In this document: in pieces, positions 44,104 through 54,273 of the stretch
How the letters are laid out: each line of letters starts with the position of its first letter
How positions within the stretch are numbered: position 1 is the stretch's first letter
Source of the DNA: Mesonia sp008017825
GTDB taxonomy: Bacteria; Bacteroidota; Bacteroidia; Flavobacteriales; Flavobacteriaceae
Length of the DNA stretch: 64,000 nt
Direction: 5' to 3'
NCBI RefSeq assembly: GCF_008017825.1
Contig: NZ_VRLS01000043.1
Coordinates: 118,133 to 182,132 of the forward strand
The notes under the pieces: generated by a model
Database searches by the model: none
What the model was told of the DNA's origin: nothing
The model's input: the letters and a program-made list of their open reading frames with translations, nothing else
Made by a program: the position numbers and the translations under genes

Positions 44104-44814
44104 ATGCAATATGTCTGGTTCATATGGTCTCTTATAATTCTTGCTCTTTGGGCAATAATCTATTTGTCAAAAAAGGGGTATAGAAAAGAAATGCTCAAAA
44201 TGAGCCTTATCACTATGCCCTTTGGCCTAACAGAACCCTTGTTTGTTCCAGAATATTGGTTTCCACCTTCCCTATTCCATTTAGCGGAAAGAACAGGTTT
44301 TGATATTGAGAGCCTTATCTTCTCTTTTGCTATTGGCGGAATAGGGACGGTATTGTATAATCTGATATTCAAAAAAGGCTATATAGATATGCCTCATACC
44401 GAACGGAGCCACCAAAGACATAAGCTACATATTTATTTACTTTTTGTTCCAGCCATTGTATTTGTCATATTTAGTCTTTTCACCACGCTTAACCACATCT
44501 ATTGTGGCATCATTGCAATGTTTTTTGGTGGTTTGGCAACATTGTACTGTCGCCCAGATTTAAAAGGAAAGATATGGGTTGGAGGAATCTTGTTTACCAT
44601 ACTGTACTTCATTTATTTCGGAAGCATCCTTCCGTTTTATCCGCAATATGTGGAGCTGTACTGGAATCTGGACAACCTGACCCATATTCTTGTTTTGGGA
44701 ATCCCAATTGAAGAGTTACTGTTCGCTTTCACCTTTGGTATGTATTGGTCTGGATTATATGAACACTTGTATTGGAGAAAACTTATAAAATCGAAAGAAA
44801 TGTCAACCAACTAA
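44104..44814 (+). CDS. Lycopene cyclase-domain membrane protein
   Basis: A 236-residue integral membrane protein with about seven helices. Two halves each carry the domain's signature pattern: EPLFVPEYWFPPSLF in the first and LGIPIEELLFAFTFGMYWS in the second, as in the CrtYc/CrtYd-type lycopene cyclase domain. No other carotenoid gene is in the window, so cyclase activity is not shown. In an operon of copper proteins it may have been recruited to another membrane role. Confidence 0.65.
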   Translation: MQYVWFIWSLIILALWAIIYLSKKGYRKEMLKMSLITMPFGLTEPLFVPEYWFPPSLFHLAERTGFDIESLIFSFAIGGIGTVLYNLIFKKGYIDMPHTERSHQRHKLHIYLLFVPAIVFVIFSLFTTLNHIYCGIIAMFFGGLATLYCRPDLKGKIWVGGILFTILYFIYFGSILPFYPQYVELYWNLDNLTHILVLGIPIEELLFAFTFGMYWSGLYEHLYWRKLIKSKEMSTN

Positions 44815-44826
44815 AACATTCAAATT

Positions 44827-45288
44827 ATGAAAATATTATTGGCCATAGATGGTTCAGATTTCAGTAAAGTAGCCATTCACGAACTTAAGAAAATGACTTT
44901 ATCCTCAAATAGTGAAATTCATATTATAAATGTTTATGAAGTTCCGAAAACAACCGGCCTGGGATTGCATACTATGGGCGGCAGGATAGGAAATTACATA
45001 GAAGAAATTAGAAGTAACGCTCAAAAATTGGGAAACAAAATCGTTTCAGAAGCTTTCGATAAAATCAAGGCCGAAAACAAGGCACTTTCCATAACCACAA
45101 GTGTTGTTAGTGGCCTGCCCAAAAGTACTATTTATGAAAAAGCAGAAGATTGGGGTGCAGATTTAATCGTAGTAGGCTCTCAGGGTCACGGTGCACTTTC
45201 ACGCTTAGTATTGGGCTCTGTATCCCAATATTTGACCACAAATGCCAAATGTTCAGTACTCATTGCAAGAGATAGAAATAAAAAATGA
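44827..45288 (+). CDS. Universal stress protein (UspA), single domain
   Basis: A 153-residue cytosolic Usp. The ATP-binding signature G-2X-G-9X-G(S) appears as GSQGHGALSRLVLGSVSQ near residue 120. It is 12 bases after the lycopene cyclase-domain gene and its stop overlaps the following NDH-2 start by four bases, opening the metabolic part of the operon. Confidence 0.85.
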   Translation: MKILLAIDGSDFSKVAIHELKKMTLSSNSEIHIINVYEVPKTTGLGLHTMGGRIGNYIEEIRSNAQKLGNKIVSEAFDKIKAENKALSITTSVVSGLPKSTIYEKAEDWGADLIVVGSQGHGALSRLVLGSVSQYLTTNAKCSVLIARDRNKK

Positions 45289-46640
45289 AAGAAAAGCAAA
45301 CACATAGCATTCCGTTGGAATCCACCTGTAAGATAACAGATGAGATATGTCTTCCCGATACTAAATTACCTCGTGTGGTTATCGTTGGTGGAGGATTTGC
45401 AGGTTTGGCATTGGTTGAGAAACTGAAACACAAAGAAGTTCAAGTGGTTTTACTCGATAAAAATAACTTCCATCAGTTTCAGCCTTTATTATATCAAGTG
45501 GCAACGAGTGCCCTGGAGCCTGACAGTATTGTATTTCCATTCAGAAAACAAATCAATGGCTATAAAAATGTTTTCTTTCGTTTGGCTGAAGTTGAGGAAA
45601 TTCAACCTGATTCAAATACTATATTGACCAATAAGGGAAGTGTTTCTTATGACTATTTAGTGTTGGCTACTGGCACGACCACCAATTTCTTTGGGATGGA
45701 TTCTGTGGCCGAAAATAGTTTGGGGATGAAGGATATTCGCGATTCCCTCAACATCCGTCATATGATGTTGCAAAATTTGGAACAGGCAGCTATTACTTGT
45801 GATGATAAAGAACGCGACGCGCTGACAAATTTTGTAATAGTAGGTGGTGGTCCAGCAGGCGTAGAAATGGCAGGAGCTTTGGCAGAGTTTTGCAAATACA
45901 TCCTTCCCAAAGATTACCCAGAGTACCCTTCTTCCATTATGAATATTTATCTAATAGAAGCCATTGATGAGTTGTTAGGCACAATGTCAGACAAGGCATC
46001 ATCGAAAACCCTCAAATATTTAGAGGATTTGAATGTAAAGGTATTATTAAATGAAGCTGTAAGCAATTATGACGGCAACGAAGTCACTACCAAAAGTGGT
46101 AAGACCATTTTGGCTAAAAATCTTATCTGGACGGCTGGCGTAAAAGGACAATTCCCAAATGGTATTGATGAAAAACACATAGTCAGGGGCAACCGGATTA
46201 AAACCGATGCTAATTTAAAAGTAGAAGGCTACGAAAACATTTTTGCCATAGGCGATATAGCTGCGCTTATTTCTGAAGAAAGACCCAAAGGGCATCCACA
46301 GGTGGCGCAGGCAGCAATTCAACAAGGAAAATATCTGGGTAATTCTATATTAAACCTCATAAATAATAAACCCACACAACCTTTCGAATATAAAGACAAA
46401 GGCTCCTTGGCCACTGTAGGAAAACGCAAGGCAGTTGCCGATTTGGGCAAATTTAAATTTGCAGGCTATTTCGCCTGGTTGCTGTGGTCCGTTGTTCACT
46501 TGATGTCCATAAGTGGATTTAGAAATAGATTGATGGTTGGTTTTAATTGGGCGGTAAGTTATTTCACTTATGAAAAGAGCAACCGCCTGATTATTAGAAA
46601 CTTTAAACCGAAATCTTCGATTAAAAACAGGGAAAAATAA
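45285..46640 (+). CDS. ndh: Type II NADH dehydrogenase-like flavoprotein
   Basis: A 451-residue NDH-2-type protein, overlapping the Usp gene by four bases. FAD motif VVIVGGGFAGLALVE lies near residue 30, the NADH motif FVIVGGGPAGVEMAGALAEF near 182, and the second FAD motif IFAIGDIAAL near 320. C-terminal LWSVVHLMSISGFRNRLMV is the usual membrane-binding part. It would pass electrons from NADH to quinone without pumping protons. This can keep glycolytic NAD+ supply running when complex I is damaged. Confidence 0.85.
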   Translation: MKEKQTHSIPLESTCKITDEICLPDTKLPRVVIVGGGFAGLALVEKLKHKEVQVVLLDKNNFHQFQPLLYQVATSALEPDSIVFPFRKQINGYKNVFFRLAEVEEIQPDSNTILTNKGSVSYDYLVLATGTTTNFFGMDSVAENSLGMKDIRDSLNIRHMMLQNLEQAAITCDDKERDALTNFVIVGGGPAGVEMAGALAEFCKYILPKDYPEYPSSIMNIYLIEAIDELLGTMSDKASSKTLKYLEDLNVKVLLNEAVSNYDGNEVTTKSGKTILAKNLIWTAGVKGQFPNGIDEKHIVRGNRIKTDANLKVEGYENIFAIGDIAALISEERPKGHPQVAQAAIQQGKYLGNSILNLINNKPTQPFEYKDKGSLATVGKRKAVADLGKFKFAGYFAWLLWSVVHLMSISGFRNRLMVGFNWAVSYFTYEKSNRLIIRNFKPKSSIKNREK

Positions 46641-46647
46641 TTTTGAA

Positions 46648-47994
46648 ATGAAAAACACCACAGATAAAAATAATAAGCTTTCCTTATTAGGTTCCATATC
46701 TCTTGGTACAGGCGTAATGATTGGTGCTGGCATATTTGTCCTTATGGGGCAAATAGCAGAGTTGGTGGGTGATCTATTTCCCATTGCATTTATTGCAGGT
46801 GCTGTTGTGGTGGGTTTTAGCTCATATTCCTATGTCAAGTTTTCAAATGCTTTTCCATCGTCTGGAGGTGTGGTTAAATTCCTTAACAAATCCTATGGAC
46901 CTGGAACAACAACAGGGTTTTATTCTTTGCTGATGTACGTATCAATGGTAGTTTCCGAAAGTCTGGTGGCGGGCACTTTTGGAGCATATACGTTGAGACT
47001 ATTTCCCGAGTCCTATGCAGGTTATGCCTCTACCCTGGGTGTTGGGCTAATTGTTGTTGCTTATATAGTGAACATCCTGGGCAATAAGGTTATTGGTGCC
47101 ACCGCGACATTTACCGCTATTATAAAGGTAGTGGGAATAGCAATTTTAGCTATTGCCGGCCTTGCAATTTCAGGTTTTGCCGATATTACGGGAAACTATA
47201 TTCCCAAAAATACTGAGACATTACCACAAGGCTTCGGATTTGTGGCCGCTTTGGCGTTATCTATCCTTGCTTATAAAGGCTTTACCACTATCACGAACCA
47301 AGGGGCCGATATTAAAAACCCGCATAAAAATCTTGGTAGGTCTATCGTGTTTTCCATACTTATCTGCACACTGATATATGTAGCCTTGGCATTAGCTGTT
47401 GCGGGAGGTTTAAGCATTCCTGAAATAATCGAAGCTAAAGATTATGCCCTTGCAGCCGCCGCAAAACCTGTTTTTGGGGAATGGGGTTCCTGGATTACCA
47501 TTGGCATTGCCATTATTGCCACGGTTTCTGGGGTCATTGCCAGTATCTTTTCCTCTTCACGCTTGTTGGCAATGCTCAGCAATATGAAACAGGTGCCTTC
47601 TTTAACCAAACTTGGTAGCTTAAAAAATCCAGCACTAATATTCACGTCTTCCCTCGCCATTTTACTGACCGTGCTTTTCGATTTGACAAGGATAGCATCC
47701 ATTGGGGCTATTTTTTACCTTATTATGGATATCGCTATCCATTGGGGGCTGTTCCGTCACCTTAAAAACAAAGTGGTTTTTCAGCCTATCATCCCATTAA
47801 TAGCCATCGTATTGGACATTGCGGTATTGGCAGCTTTTCTTTATATAAAATATCTGAACGATCCTTTGGTGCTTATCGTAGCAGCGATTGGGATTGTTCT
47901 AATACTTGTTGCAGAACGCCTTTTTATGATTTCACACACAGACGATGAAGGTAATATGCCAATGGGAATGGAAACTACGAACAATAAAACATAA
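46648..47994 (+). CDS. APC-family amino acid permease
   Basis: A 448-residue inner-membrane transporter with 12 helices. The first helix carries the APC signature TGVMIGAGIFVLMG, followed by GAVVVGFSSYSYVKFS. Substrate cannot be read. It starts seven bases after the NDH-2 gene. Confidence 0.85.
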   Translation: MKNTTDKNNKLSLLGSISLGTGVMIGAGIFVLMGQIAELVGDLFPIAFIAGAVVVGFSSYSYVKFSNAFPSSGGVVKFLNKSYGPGTTTGFYSLLMYVSMVVSESLVAGTFGAYTLRLFPESYAGYASTLGVGLIVVAYIVNILGNKVIGATATFTAIIKVVGIAILAIAGLAISGFADITGNYIPKNTETLPQGFGFVAALALSILAYKGFTTITNQGADIKNPHKNLGRSIVFSILICTLIYVALALAVAGGLSIPEIIEAKDYALAAAAKPVFGEWGSWITIGIAIIATVSGVIASIFSSSRLLAMLSNMKQVPSLTKLGSLKNPALIFTSSLAILLTVLFDLTRIASIGAIFYLIMDIAIHWGLFRHLKNKVVFQPIIPLIAIVLDIAVLAAFLYIKYLNDPLVLIVAAIGIVLILVAERLFMISHTDDEGNMPMGMETTNNKT

Positions 47995-48013
47995 TTAATA
48001 AAAATCAATTTAT

Positions 48014-49027
48014 ATGAAAAATATAGCAGTTATAGGATACGGAGTCATTGGAAAAAGGGTGGCAGATGCCATCAACTTACAAAACGATATGAAGCTTTCG
48101 GGAGTATGTGATATCATTAGCGACTGGCGAATTCAAAATGCCGTAAGAAAGGAATACGACATTTATGCAGCAACTAAAGATGCTGCTGATAAAATGAAAT
48201 CTGAAGGGATTTCGGTAAAAGGCGATATGCAGGAACTTTTAAAGAAATCAGATCTTGTTGTGGACTGTACACCCAAAAAAATTGCCGCTCAGAATGTCGT
48301 TATCTACAAGGAGCAAAACATCAAATTTATTCTACACGGTGGCGAAAAACACGAAACCACAGGGCATTCCTTTAGTGCAGAAAATAATTACAAATCAGCT
48401 CTAAACTTGAATGCGACAAGAGTAGTTTCCTGTAATACTACGTCTATTTTAAGAACCTTGACCGCTTTAAAAAGAGCCGATTTATTGGATTATGCCAGAG
48501 GTACACTTTTAAGAAGAGCTACAGACCCTTGGGAAAGTCATTTGGGTGGTATTATGAATACGATGGTTCCCGAAAAAGATATCCCAAGCCATCAAGGTCC
48601 GGATGCTAAAAGTGTTGACCCAGAACTGGATGTCATCACCGCAGCAGTAAAAGTACCGCAAACCTTAAGCCATCTGCACTATTGGAATGTGAAATTGAAA
48701 AAACAGGCGACAAAGCAAGAAGTGCTAAATGCTTTCAAAACGTCCAGCCGTATTAAATTGATTCAATATGACCAAGGTCTGGTTTCTAACAATACCATTA
48801 AGGAAATGTTCTTGGATATGGGAAGGCCTTGGGGCGATATGTACGAAGTAGCACTATGGGAAGATATGCTGAAGGTACAGGGAGACGAACTCTTTTATGC
48901 CTACGTGGTCGATAACCAAGCTATTGTAATCCCGGAAACAATTGATGCTATTAGGGCTTTAACTGGAATTGAAACAGATGGTACAAAATCCATAGCCAAA
49001 ACAAATGAAAGTTTAGGAATCCATTAA
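48014..49027 (+). CDS. Type II (archaeal-like) glyceraldehyde-3-phosphate dehydrogenase
   Basis: A 337-residue enzyme of the archaeal GAPDH class. A Rossmann motif (AVIGYGVIGKRVADA) starts the protein, and the catalytic Cys is about residue 140 in VVSCNTTS, with a His in SHLHYWN downstream. This class is distinct from the usual bacterial type I GAPDH. It catalyses the NAD(P)-dependent oxidation of glyceraldehyde 3-phosphate. It is adjacent to an aldolase, so the pair covers two consecutive glycolytic steps. Confidence 0.85.
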   Translation: MKNIAVIGYGVIGKRVADAINLQNDMKLSGVCDIISDWRIQNAVRKEYDIYAATKDAADKMKSEGISVKGDMQELLKKSDLVVDCTPKKIAAQNVVIYKEQNIKFILHGGEKHETTGHSFSAENNYKSALNLNATRVVSCNTTSILRTLTALKRADLLDYARGTLLRRATDPWESHLGGIMNTMVPEKDIPSHQGPDAKSVDPELDVITAAVKVPQTLSHLHYWNVKLKKQATKQEVLNAFKTSSRIKLIQYDQGLVSNNTIKEMFLDMGRPWGDMYEVALWEDMLKVQGDELFYAYVVDNQAIVIPETIDAIRALTGIETDGTKSIAKTNESLGIH

Positions 49028-49038
49028 ATACTATCAAA

Positions 49039-50100
49039 ATGAAAACAGACAAGAATATAGTAGAACTTTTAGGAGAAAAAGCAGACTTTTATTTAGAACA
49101 CGTTTGTGAAAAAATAACAAAGGATGAATTGCAAGTGCCAAGCAAAAATAGTTTAGAAAAAGTATTTGGCAGTAGCAACAGAAATCCGCAGGTGCTTCGA
49201 AGTCTTTCACAATTGTACAACAACGGAAATCTGGGAGGTACAGGCTATTTAAGTATCCTTCCTGTGGACCAAGGTATTGAGCATAGCGCGGCCTTTTCAT
49301 TCTATAAAAACCCAGATTATTTCGACCCAGAGAACATTATAAAACTCGCCCTTGAGGCCGGTTGTAATGGGGTGGCTTCCACGTTTGGGGTTTTGGGTTT
49401 GAATGCCCGAAAATATGCCCATAAAATCCCTTTTATCGTTAAGATTAACCACAATGAACTGCTTACCTACCCGAACAAATATGACCAAACACTCTTTGGT
49501 AAGGTAAAAACCGCTTGGGATATGGGAGCAATTGCCGTAGGAGCTACGATTTATTTTGGTTCAGCGGAAAGTAACAGACAACTCAAAGAAATAGCAGAGG
49601 CTTTTGAAGAAGCTCATAATCTTGGTATGGCTACCATTTTATGGTGCTATACACGAAATGAAGCTTTTAAAACCGATAAAGAAGATTATCACGCATCGGC
49701 CGATGTAACCGGACAAGCCAATCATATTGGAGTAACGATACAGGCAGATATCATCAAACAAAAATTACCAACCAATAATTTTGGTTTCAAAGAGATAGGA
49801 TTTGGAAAATATGATGATGAAATGTATAAAACCCTTACCACAGACCACCCTATTGACCTTTGCAGGTTGCAAGTAGCCAATTGCTATATGGGTAAAATAG
49901 GGCTGATTAATTCAGGTGGTGGTTCCAAAGGCAAATCAGATTTGTCCGAAGCTGTAACAACTGCCGTCATCAATAAAAGGGCTGGTGGCTCTGGGCTGAT
50001 AATGGGAAGAAAAGCATTTCAAAAGCCCTTTAGCGAAGGCGTGAAAGTATTACAATCTGTTCAGGAAGTTTATTTGGACGATAAAATTAGTATAGCATAA
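49039..50100 (+). CDS. Class I fructose-bisphosphate aldolase, DhnA type
   Basis: A 353-residue Schiff-base aldolase of the DhnA/FbaB family, typical in archaea and scattered in bacteria. Core motifs are ILPVDQGIEHSA near 80, PFIVKINHNEL near 135 and IQADIIKQKLP near 240, the last including the likely Schiff-base Lys. The C-terminal GGSGLIMGRKAFQKP is the phosphate-binding loop. It is metal-independent, unlike class II aldolases, a possible advantage under metal stress. Confidence 0.85.
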   Translation: MKTDKNIVELLGEKADFYLEHVCEKITKDELQVPSKNSLEKVFGSSNRNPQVLRSLSQLYNNGNLGGTGYLSILPVDQGIEHSAAFSFYKNPDYFDPENIIKLALEAGCNGVASTFGVLGLNARKYAHKIPFIVKINHNELLTYPNKYDQTLFGKVKTAWDMGAIAVGATIYFGSAESNRQLKEIAEAFEEAHNLGMATILWCYTRNEAFKTDKEDYHASADVTGQANHIGVTIQADIIKQKLPTNNFGFKEIGFGKYDDEMYKTLTTDHPIDLCRLQVANCYMGKIGLINSGGGSKGKSDLSEAVTTAVINKRAGGSGLIMGRKAFQKPFSEGVKVLQSVQEVYLDDKISIA

Positions 50101-50108
50101 TCAACAGA

Positions 50109-51449
50109 ATGTTTGACACAGAGATAAAATCATTAAAATCACTTAACCACTACCTCCTTAAACTGGTAGAAAGCCGTCTATGGCTTAAAGTAATCATTGC
50201 TTTGTTGTTAGGTGTTGGATTTGGTCTGTTATTGAGTCCACAAAATGGATGGATTTCTAAAGAAACAGCAGATATCGCGGGGAATTGGCTGGCATTGCCC
50301 GGTGTACTATTTCTGAAACTGGTTCAAATGATTATGATTCCGTTGATTGTGGCTTCCATCATCACAGGAATCGCAAGTAATGATAAGGACAGTTTAAAAA
50401 AATTAGGTGGTGGTGTTTTACTATATTTTTTGGGCACAACAATAGTTTCGGTTAGCATTGGTACGATACTATCCCAAATTTTTAGACCGGGTCGTTTTCT
50501 TCATCAACAAGCACTAAAAGAGCATAATGAAATTACGGCAGTTTCAACTGATGAACCCGAGCTTTCCTTCGGAGTTGAAACGATTCCTGATGCCATCTCA
50601 AACCTGCTTCCTGAAAATCCATTGGCATCTATGGTAAGTGGTGAAATGTTAAGTATTGTGATTTTCACAATCATTATTGGTGTAGCTGTGCTATCTCTTG
50701 AAAATGATTTACTGCGCCCAGTAAAGCTGCTTCTAAGTGCCATTCAGGAAGTCTGTATGACGGTGGTAAAATGGTCTATGTTATTAGTCCCTATTGCTGT
50801 TTTCGGACTTATGGCACAGCTTACCTCTAGTGTTGGTTTGAGTTCTCTATCTGGCCTCACCTACTATGTGGGTGTCGTCTTGCTCGGTCTGTTATTCTTA
50901 GTAATTTTCTATTTAGGGCTAATTGTGCTTCTTGGAAAAGCAAACCCTATGCATTTCTTAAAAAAAATAAGGGACGTTCAATTATTGGCCTTTTCAACCA
51001 CAAGCTCTGCGGCCGTGATGCCACTTTCCCTTCAAACAGCCGAAGAAAAATTAAAGGTGGACAAGACCATTAGCAATTTTATCATTCCCATTGGCGCAAC
51101 CGTCAATATGGATGGTACTGCACTTTATCAAACGATAACAACCCTTTTTATAGCCCAAGCCTATGGACTGGAAATGAGTTTACTCAATATTATTGTGGTC
51201 ATTGTAACTATCGTTGCTGCTTCAATCGGCACACCTGCCATTCCCGGAGGTGGTGTGGTGATACTCGCTTCTGTTTTGGGAAGTGTTGGTATCCCAGCCG
51301 AAGGCATCATCATTATTATTGGTGTAGAAAGATTGTTGGGAATGTTCAGGACTGCTGTAAACGTAACGGGTGACCTTACAGCTTGTATGGTTTTTAATAG
51401 GTTGTATGGTATAAAAAACATTGAAATTCTTAAAAAAGAAGCTTTATAA
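50109..51449 (+). CDS. Dicarboxylate/amino acid:cation symporter (DAACS)
   Basis: A 446-residue inner-membrane transporter with the family signatures TTSSAAVMPLSLQTAEE (hairpin 1), GATVNMDGTALYQTI (TM7) and VNVTGDLTACMV (TM8). Substrates of the family are C4-dicarboxylates and glutamate/aspartate, moved with Na+ or H+. It starts nine bases after the aldolase gene. Its position suggests supply or export of organic acids for the metabolic cassette. Confidence 0.85.
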   Translation: MFDTEIKSLKSLNHYLLKLVESRLWLKVIIALLLGVGFGLLLSPQNGWISKETADIAGNWLALPGVLFLKLVQMIMIPLIVASIITGIASNDKDSLKKLGGGVLLYFLGTTIVSVSIGTILSQIFRPGRFLHQQALKEHNEITAVSTDEPELSFGVETIPDAISNLLPENPLASMVSGEMLSIVIFTIIIGVAVLSLENDLLRPVKLLLSAIQEVCMTVVKWSMLLVPIAVFGLMAQLTSSVGLSSLSGLTYYVGVVLLGLLFLVIFYLGLIVLLGKANPMHFLKKIRDVQLLAFSTTSSAAVMPLSLQTAEEKLKVDKTISNFIIPIGATVNMDGTALYQTITTLFIAQAYGLEMSLLNIIVVIVTIVAASIGTPAIPGGGVVILASVLGSVGIPAEGIIIIIGVERLLGMFRTAVNVTGDLTACMVFNRLYGIKNIEILKKEAL

Positions 51450-51451
51450 CT

Positions 51452-52423
51452 ATGGATAGTACTATAAAACATATAGGTGTATTTACCTCTGGAGGTGATA
51501 GTCCAGGGATGAATGCAGCCTTGTACGCCATTACAAAAACGGCTGAAGTAAATGGTATAAACGTAAGCGGCTTTCGAAAAGGATATGAAGGATTGATAGA
51601 CGGTGACTTGGTTCAATTAAAATCACACGAATTACAAAAACTGACCCAAAAGGGTGGCACTATCCTTAAGACAGCCCGAAGCAAACGTTTTCTCGAACTG
51701 GAAGGTCGAAAAAAAGCCTTGCAAACTCTAAATGTAAACAAAATAGACGCTTTAATTGCCATTGGTGGTGATGGTACATTTAAAGGATTACTTGCTTTTT
51801 CAGAGATATGCGATATCCCATTCATAGGGATTCCCGGAACTATTGATAACGATATTTCGGGTACGGATTACACCCTTGGTTTTGATTCTGCAGTTAACAC
51901 AGCCATTGAAAATATTGATAAAATAAGGGATACTGCCGAATCCCATAACCGTGTGTTCATTGTTGAAGTAATGGGAAGGGATTCGGGTTACATCGGTATT
52001 CATTCTGGATTGATGGTTGGTGCGGACGCCATATTAATTCCGGAGAGCGGTACGGACTTTATTAACCTTTTGGGTAAGGTGAAAAATTACGATAGCGAGG
52101 ATGCTTTTCTAATCGTAGTTTCTGAAGGTGACGAAATTGGTGCCGAACTTGTTTCTTCAAAAATAAAGGAAGTCAATCCCAATGTCGATTTACGCATAAC
52201 AAAGCTTGGCCACATACAGCGAGGTGGAAATCCTTCTGCTTTGGATAGAATGTTGGGCATAAGGCTTGGGGTGGAAGCCGTAAAATCGCTTTTACAAAGT
52301 AAAAAGAATGTAATGATCGGGATTTTAAACAATCAATTGCACTTAACCCCTTTTAATGAGGTGGTCAAGCAACATCAGGTCAATAAAGAATTGCACGAAC
52401 TTTTAGAACTATTTGGAACATAA
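51452..52423 (+). CDS. pfkA: 6-phosphofructokinase (ATP type)
   Basis: A 323-residue PfkA. Motifs in order: TSGGDSPGMNAAL (ATP loop), AIGGDGTFKGL (GGDGT as in ATP-dependent enzymes, not GGDDT of PPi types), PGTIDNDISGTDYTLGF with the catalytic Asp, and EVMGRDSGYIG. The length matches the short bacterial form. It commits hexose phosphate to glycolysis and sits between the DAACS transporter and a dehydrogenase in a tight operon (two-base gap). Confidence 0.9.
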   Translation: MDSTIKHIGVFTSGGDSPGMNAALYAITKTAEVNGINVSGFRKGYEGLIDGDLVQLKSHELQKLTQKGGTILKTARSKRFLELEGRKKALQTLNVNKIDALIAIGGDGTFKGLLAFSEICDIPFIGIPGTIDNDISGTDYTLGFDSAVNTAIENIDKIRDTAESHNRVFIVEVMGRDSGYIGIHSGLMVGADAILIPESGTDFINLLGKVKNYDSEDAFLIVVSEGDEIGAELVSSKIKEVNPNVDLRITKLGHIQRGGNPSALDRMLGIRLGVEAVKSLLQSKKNVMIGILNNQLHLTPFNEVVKQHQVNKELHELLELFGT

Positions 52424-52426
52424 ATT

Positions 52427-53422
52427 ATGAAAACAACAATATACAGCACACATAAATTCGATAAGCCTTCCATTGAAAACGCTAATAAAGGAAAACATCA
52501 ATTGAATTTTCTGGAATTTAGGCTAACAAAGGAAACCGCCTTATTGGCAGAAGGTTCAAAGGCCATAGCACTTTTCTCAAGTGACGATGCCTCTTCGGAA
52601 GTTTTGGATATTTTACACAAACTAGGCATAAAATTTATCGCATTACGTTCGGCAGGTTTCAATCACGTCGATTTAGAAAAAGCAGCTGAATTGAATATAA
52701 AAGTGGCCCGTGTCCCAGCCTATTCACCTTATGCCATTGCAGAACATACAATGACTTTGATACTTGCATTAAACCGAAGACTGATTAAAGCCCACAATAG
52801 AGTGCGCGAACAAAACTTTTCATTAAACGGTCTCACTGGTTTTGACCTAAATGGGAAAACCGTTGGCGTGATTGGAACAGGAAAAATAGGGTCTGTACTC
52901 GTAAAAATACTTCACGGATTCGGCTGCAATATTCTTGCCCAGGATATAGAAGAAAGCAAAGACCTAATTGATAAATATGGCGTAATCTATTCAGATTGTG
53001 CGACGCTCTGTAAGCACGCAGATATAATAAGCCTGCACGTGCCATTAAAAGCTTCAACAAAACATTTAATAAATAAAGAGCATATAGCACTAATGAAATC
53101 TGGAGTAATGCTCATCAATACAAGTCGTGGTGGGTTGGTGGACACCAAGGCAGTTATCGAAGGATTGAAAACTAAAAAAATAGGGTATTTAGGACTGGAT
53201 GTTTATGAGGAAGAAGAAGGATTGTTCTTTGAAGACCATTCCGATGACATTTTGCAAGACGATGTGATTGCACGCTTAATGACTTTCAACAATGTACTAA
53301 TTACAAGCCATCAAGCTTTTTTAACCAAAACCGCATTGACCAATATTGCAGAAACAACCATATATAATCTGGATTGTTTTGAAAAACAAAAACCTTCTGG
53401 AAATGAAATTAGCATTAATTAA
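52427..53422 (+). CDS. ldhA: D-2-hydroxyacid dehydrogenase (D-lactate type)
   Basis: A 331-residue member of the D-LDH group. NAD motif TVGVIGTGKIGSVLVKI near residue 147, substrate Arg in INTSRGGLVDT near 233, the Glu in LDVYEEEEGLFF and the catalytic His in ITSHQAFLT near 297. The VYEEEEGLFF segment is the mark of D-lactate dehydrogenases. It would re-oxidise NADH to NAD+ by making D-lactate from pyruvate, a fermentative outlet. Confidence 0.85.
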   Translation: MKTTIYSTHKFDKPSIENANKGKHQLNFLEFRLTKETALLAEGSKAIALFSSDDASSEVLDILHKLGIKFIALRSAGFNHVDLEKAAELNIKVARVPAYSPYAIAEHTMTLILALNRRLIKAHNRVREQNFSLNGLTGFDLNGKTVGVIGTGKIGSVLVKILHGFGCNILAQDIEESKDLIDKYGVIYSDCATLCKHADIISLHVPLKASTKHLINKEHIALMKSGVMLINTSRGGLVDTKAVIEGLKTKKIGYLGLDVYEEEEGLFFEDHSDDILQDDVIARLMTFNNVLITSHQAFLTKTALTNIAETTIYNLDCFEKQKPSGNEISIN

Positions 53423-53440
53423 TAGTTAAAAACAAATATT

Positions 53441-54271
53441 ATGAAAAACATACTCGTACCAACAGACTTTTCAAAAAATTGCAATAAAGCAGAAGAACTC
53501 GGAATTGAAATGGCAAAGCTTTACAATTCCGAAATCCATTTTTTCCATTTGATGAAAACCCCGGTAGAATGGGTAAAGTTGGATAAACAAAAAGAAAAAC
53601 AGCACCCAGAAACAGTAAAGCAAATAGGCATCGCAAAAGCCTACCTGAGAGAACTGGAGAAAAAAGCAGAACGACAAGGCCTTGAATGCAGGACTTTTCT
53701 TAAATTTGATGGTGGTCAGGCAAATATCCTTAAACATTCGGGTCATTTTCATCACGATTTTATAGTTACGGGAAGTAGTGGCACCCGAGGCGGTATACGT
53801 GAGTTAATGGGAAGCAACGTAGAAAAAATTGTTAGGAAAGCTGATGTACCAGTTGTTGTAGTCAAGGATGAAGAAGTATCCTTTCCTTTTAAGGATATCG
53901 TTTTTGTTTCAGATTTTCTTCAAGATGTAAGCGATGCATTTAAGCAAGTTATTTCGATTGCTGAAAAATGCGGCGCACATATCCATTTATTGAGGGTCAA
54001 TACTCAGACCGATTTTAACAGTATAGAACAAGGGTTGGATCCCATCAAGGAGTTCCTGAAAAAATTCCCCGATTTGGATAACTTCTCAATGAATGTATAT
54101 AACGAACCAGACGTAGAAACAGGGATAAACAATTATTTACGATATAAAAATGCCGATTTAATCGCAATGTGTACTCACGGACGTACAGGCTTTTTAAGCT
54201 TATTCTCTAAAAGCATCGCAGAGGGTGTAACCAATCACTCCGAATTACCAGTAATGACTATTAAAATGTAA
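53441..54271 (+). CDS. Universal stress protein, tandem domain
   Basis: A 276-residue protein with two UspA domains. The first has the ATP motif GSSGTRGGIRELMGSNVEK near residue 108, the second ends THGRTGFLSLFSKSIAEG. Tandem Usp proteins respond to nutrient and respiratory stress. It is 18 bases after the lactate dehydrogenase gene and two bases before the ATP-cone gene. Confidence 0.85.
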   Translation: MKNILVPTDFSKNCNKAEELGIEMAKLYNSEIHFFHLMKTPVEWVKLDKQKEKQHPETVKQIGIAKAYLRELEKKAERQGLECRTFLKFDGGQANILKHSGHFHHDFIVTGSSGTRGGIRELMGSNVEKIVRKADVPVVVVKDEEVSFPFKDIVFVSDFLQDVSDAFKQVISIAEKCGAHIHLLRVNTQTDFNSIEQGLDPIKEFLKKFPDLDNFSMNVYNEPDVETGINNYLRYKNADLIAMCTHGRTGFLSLFSKSIAEGVTNHSELPVMTIKM

Positions 54272-54273
54272 CA

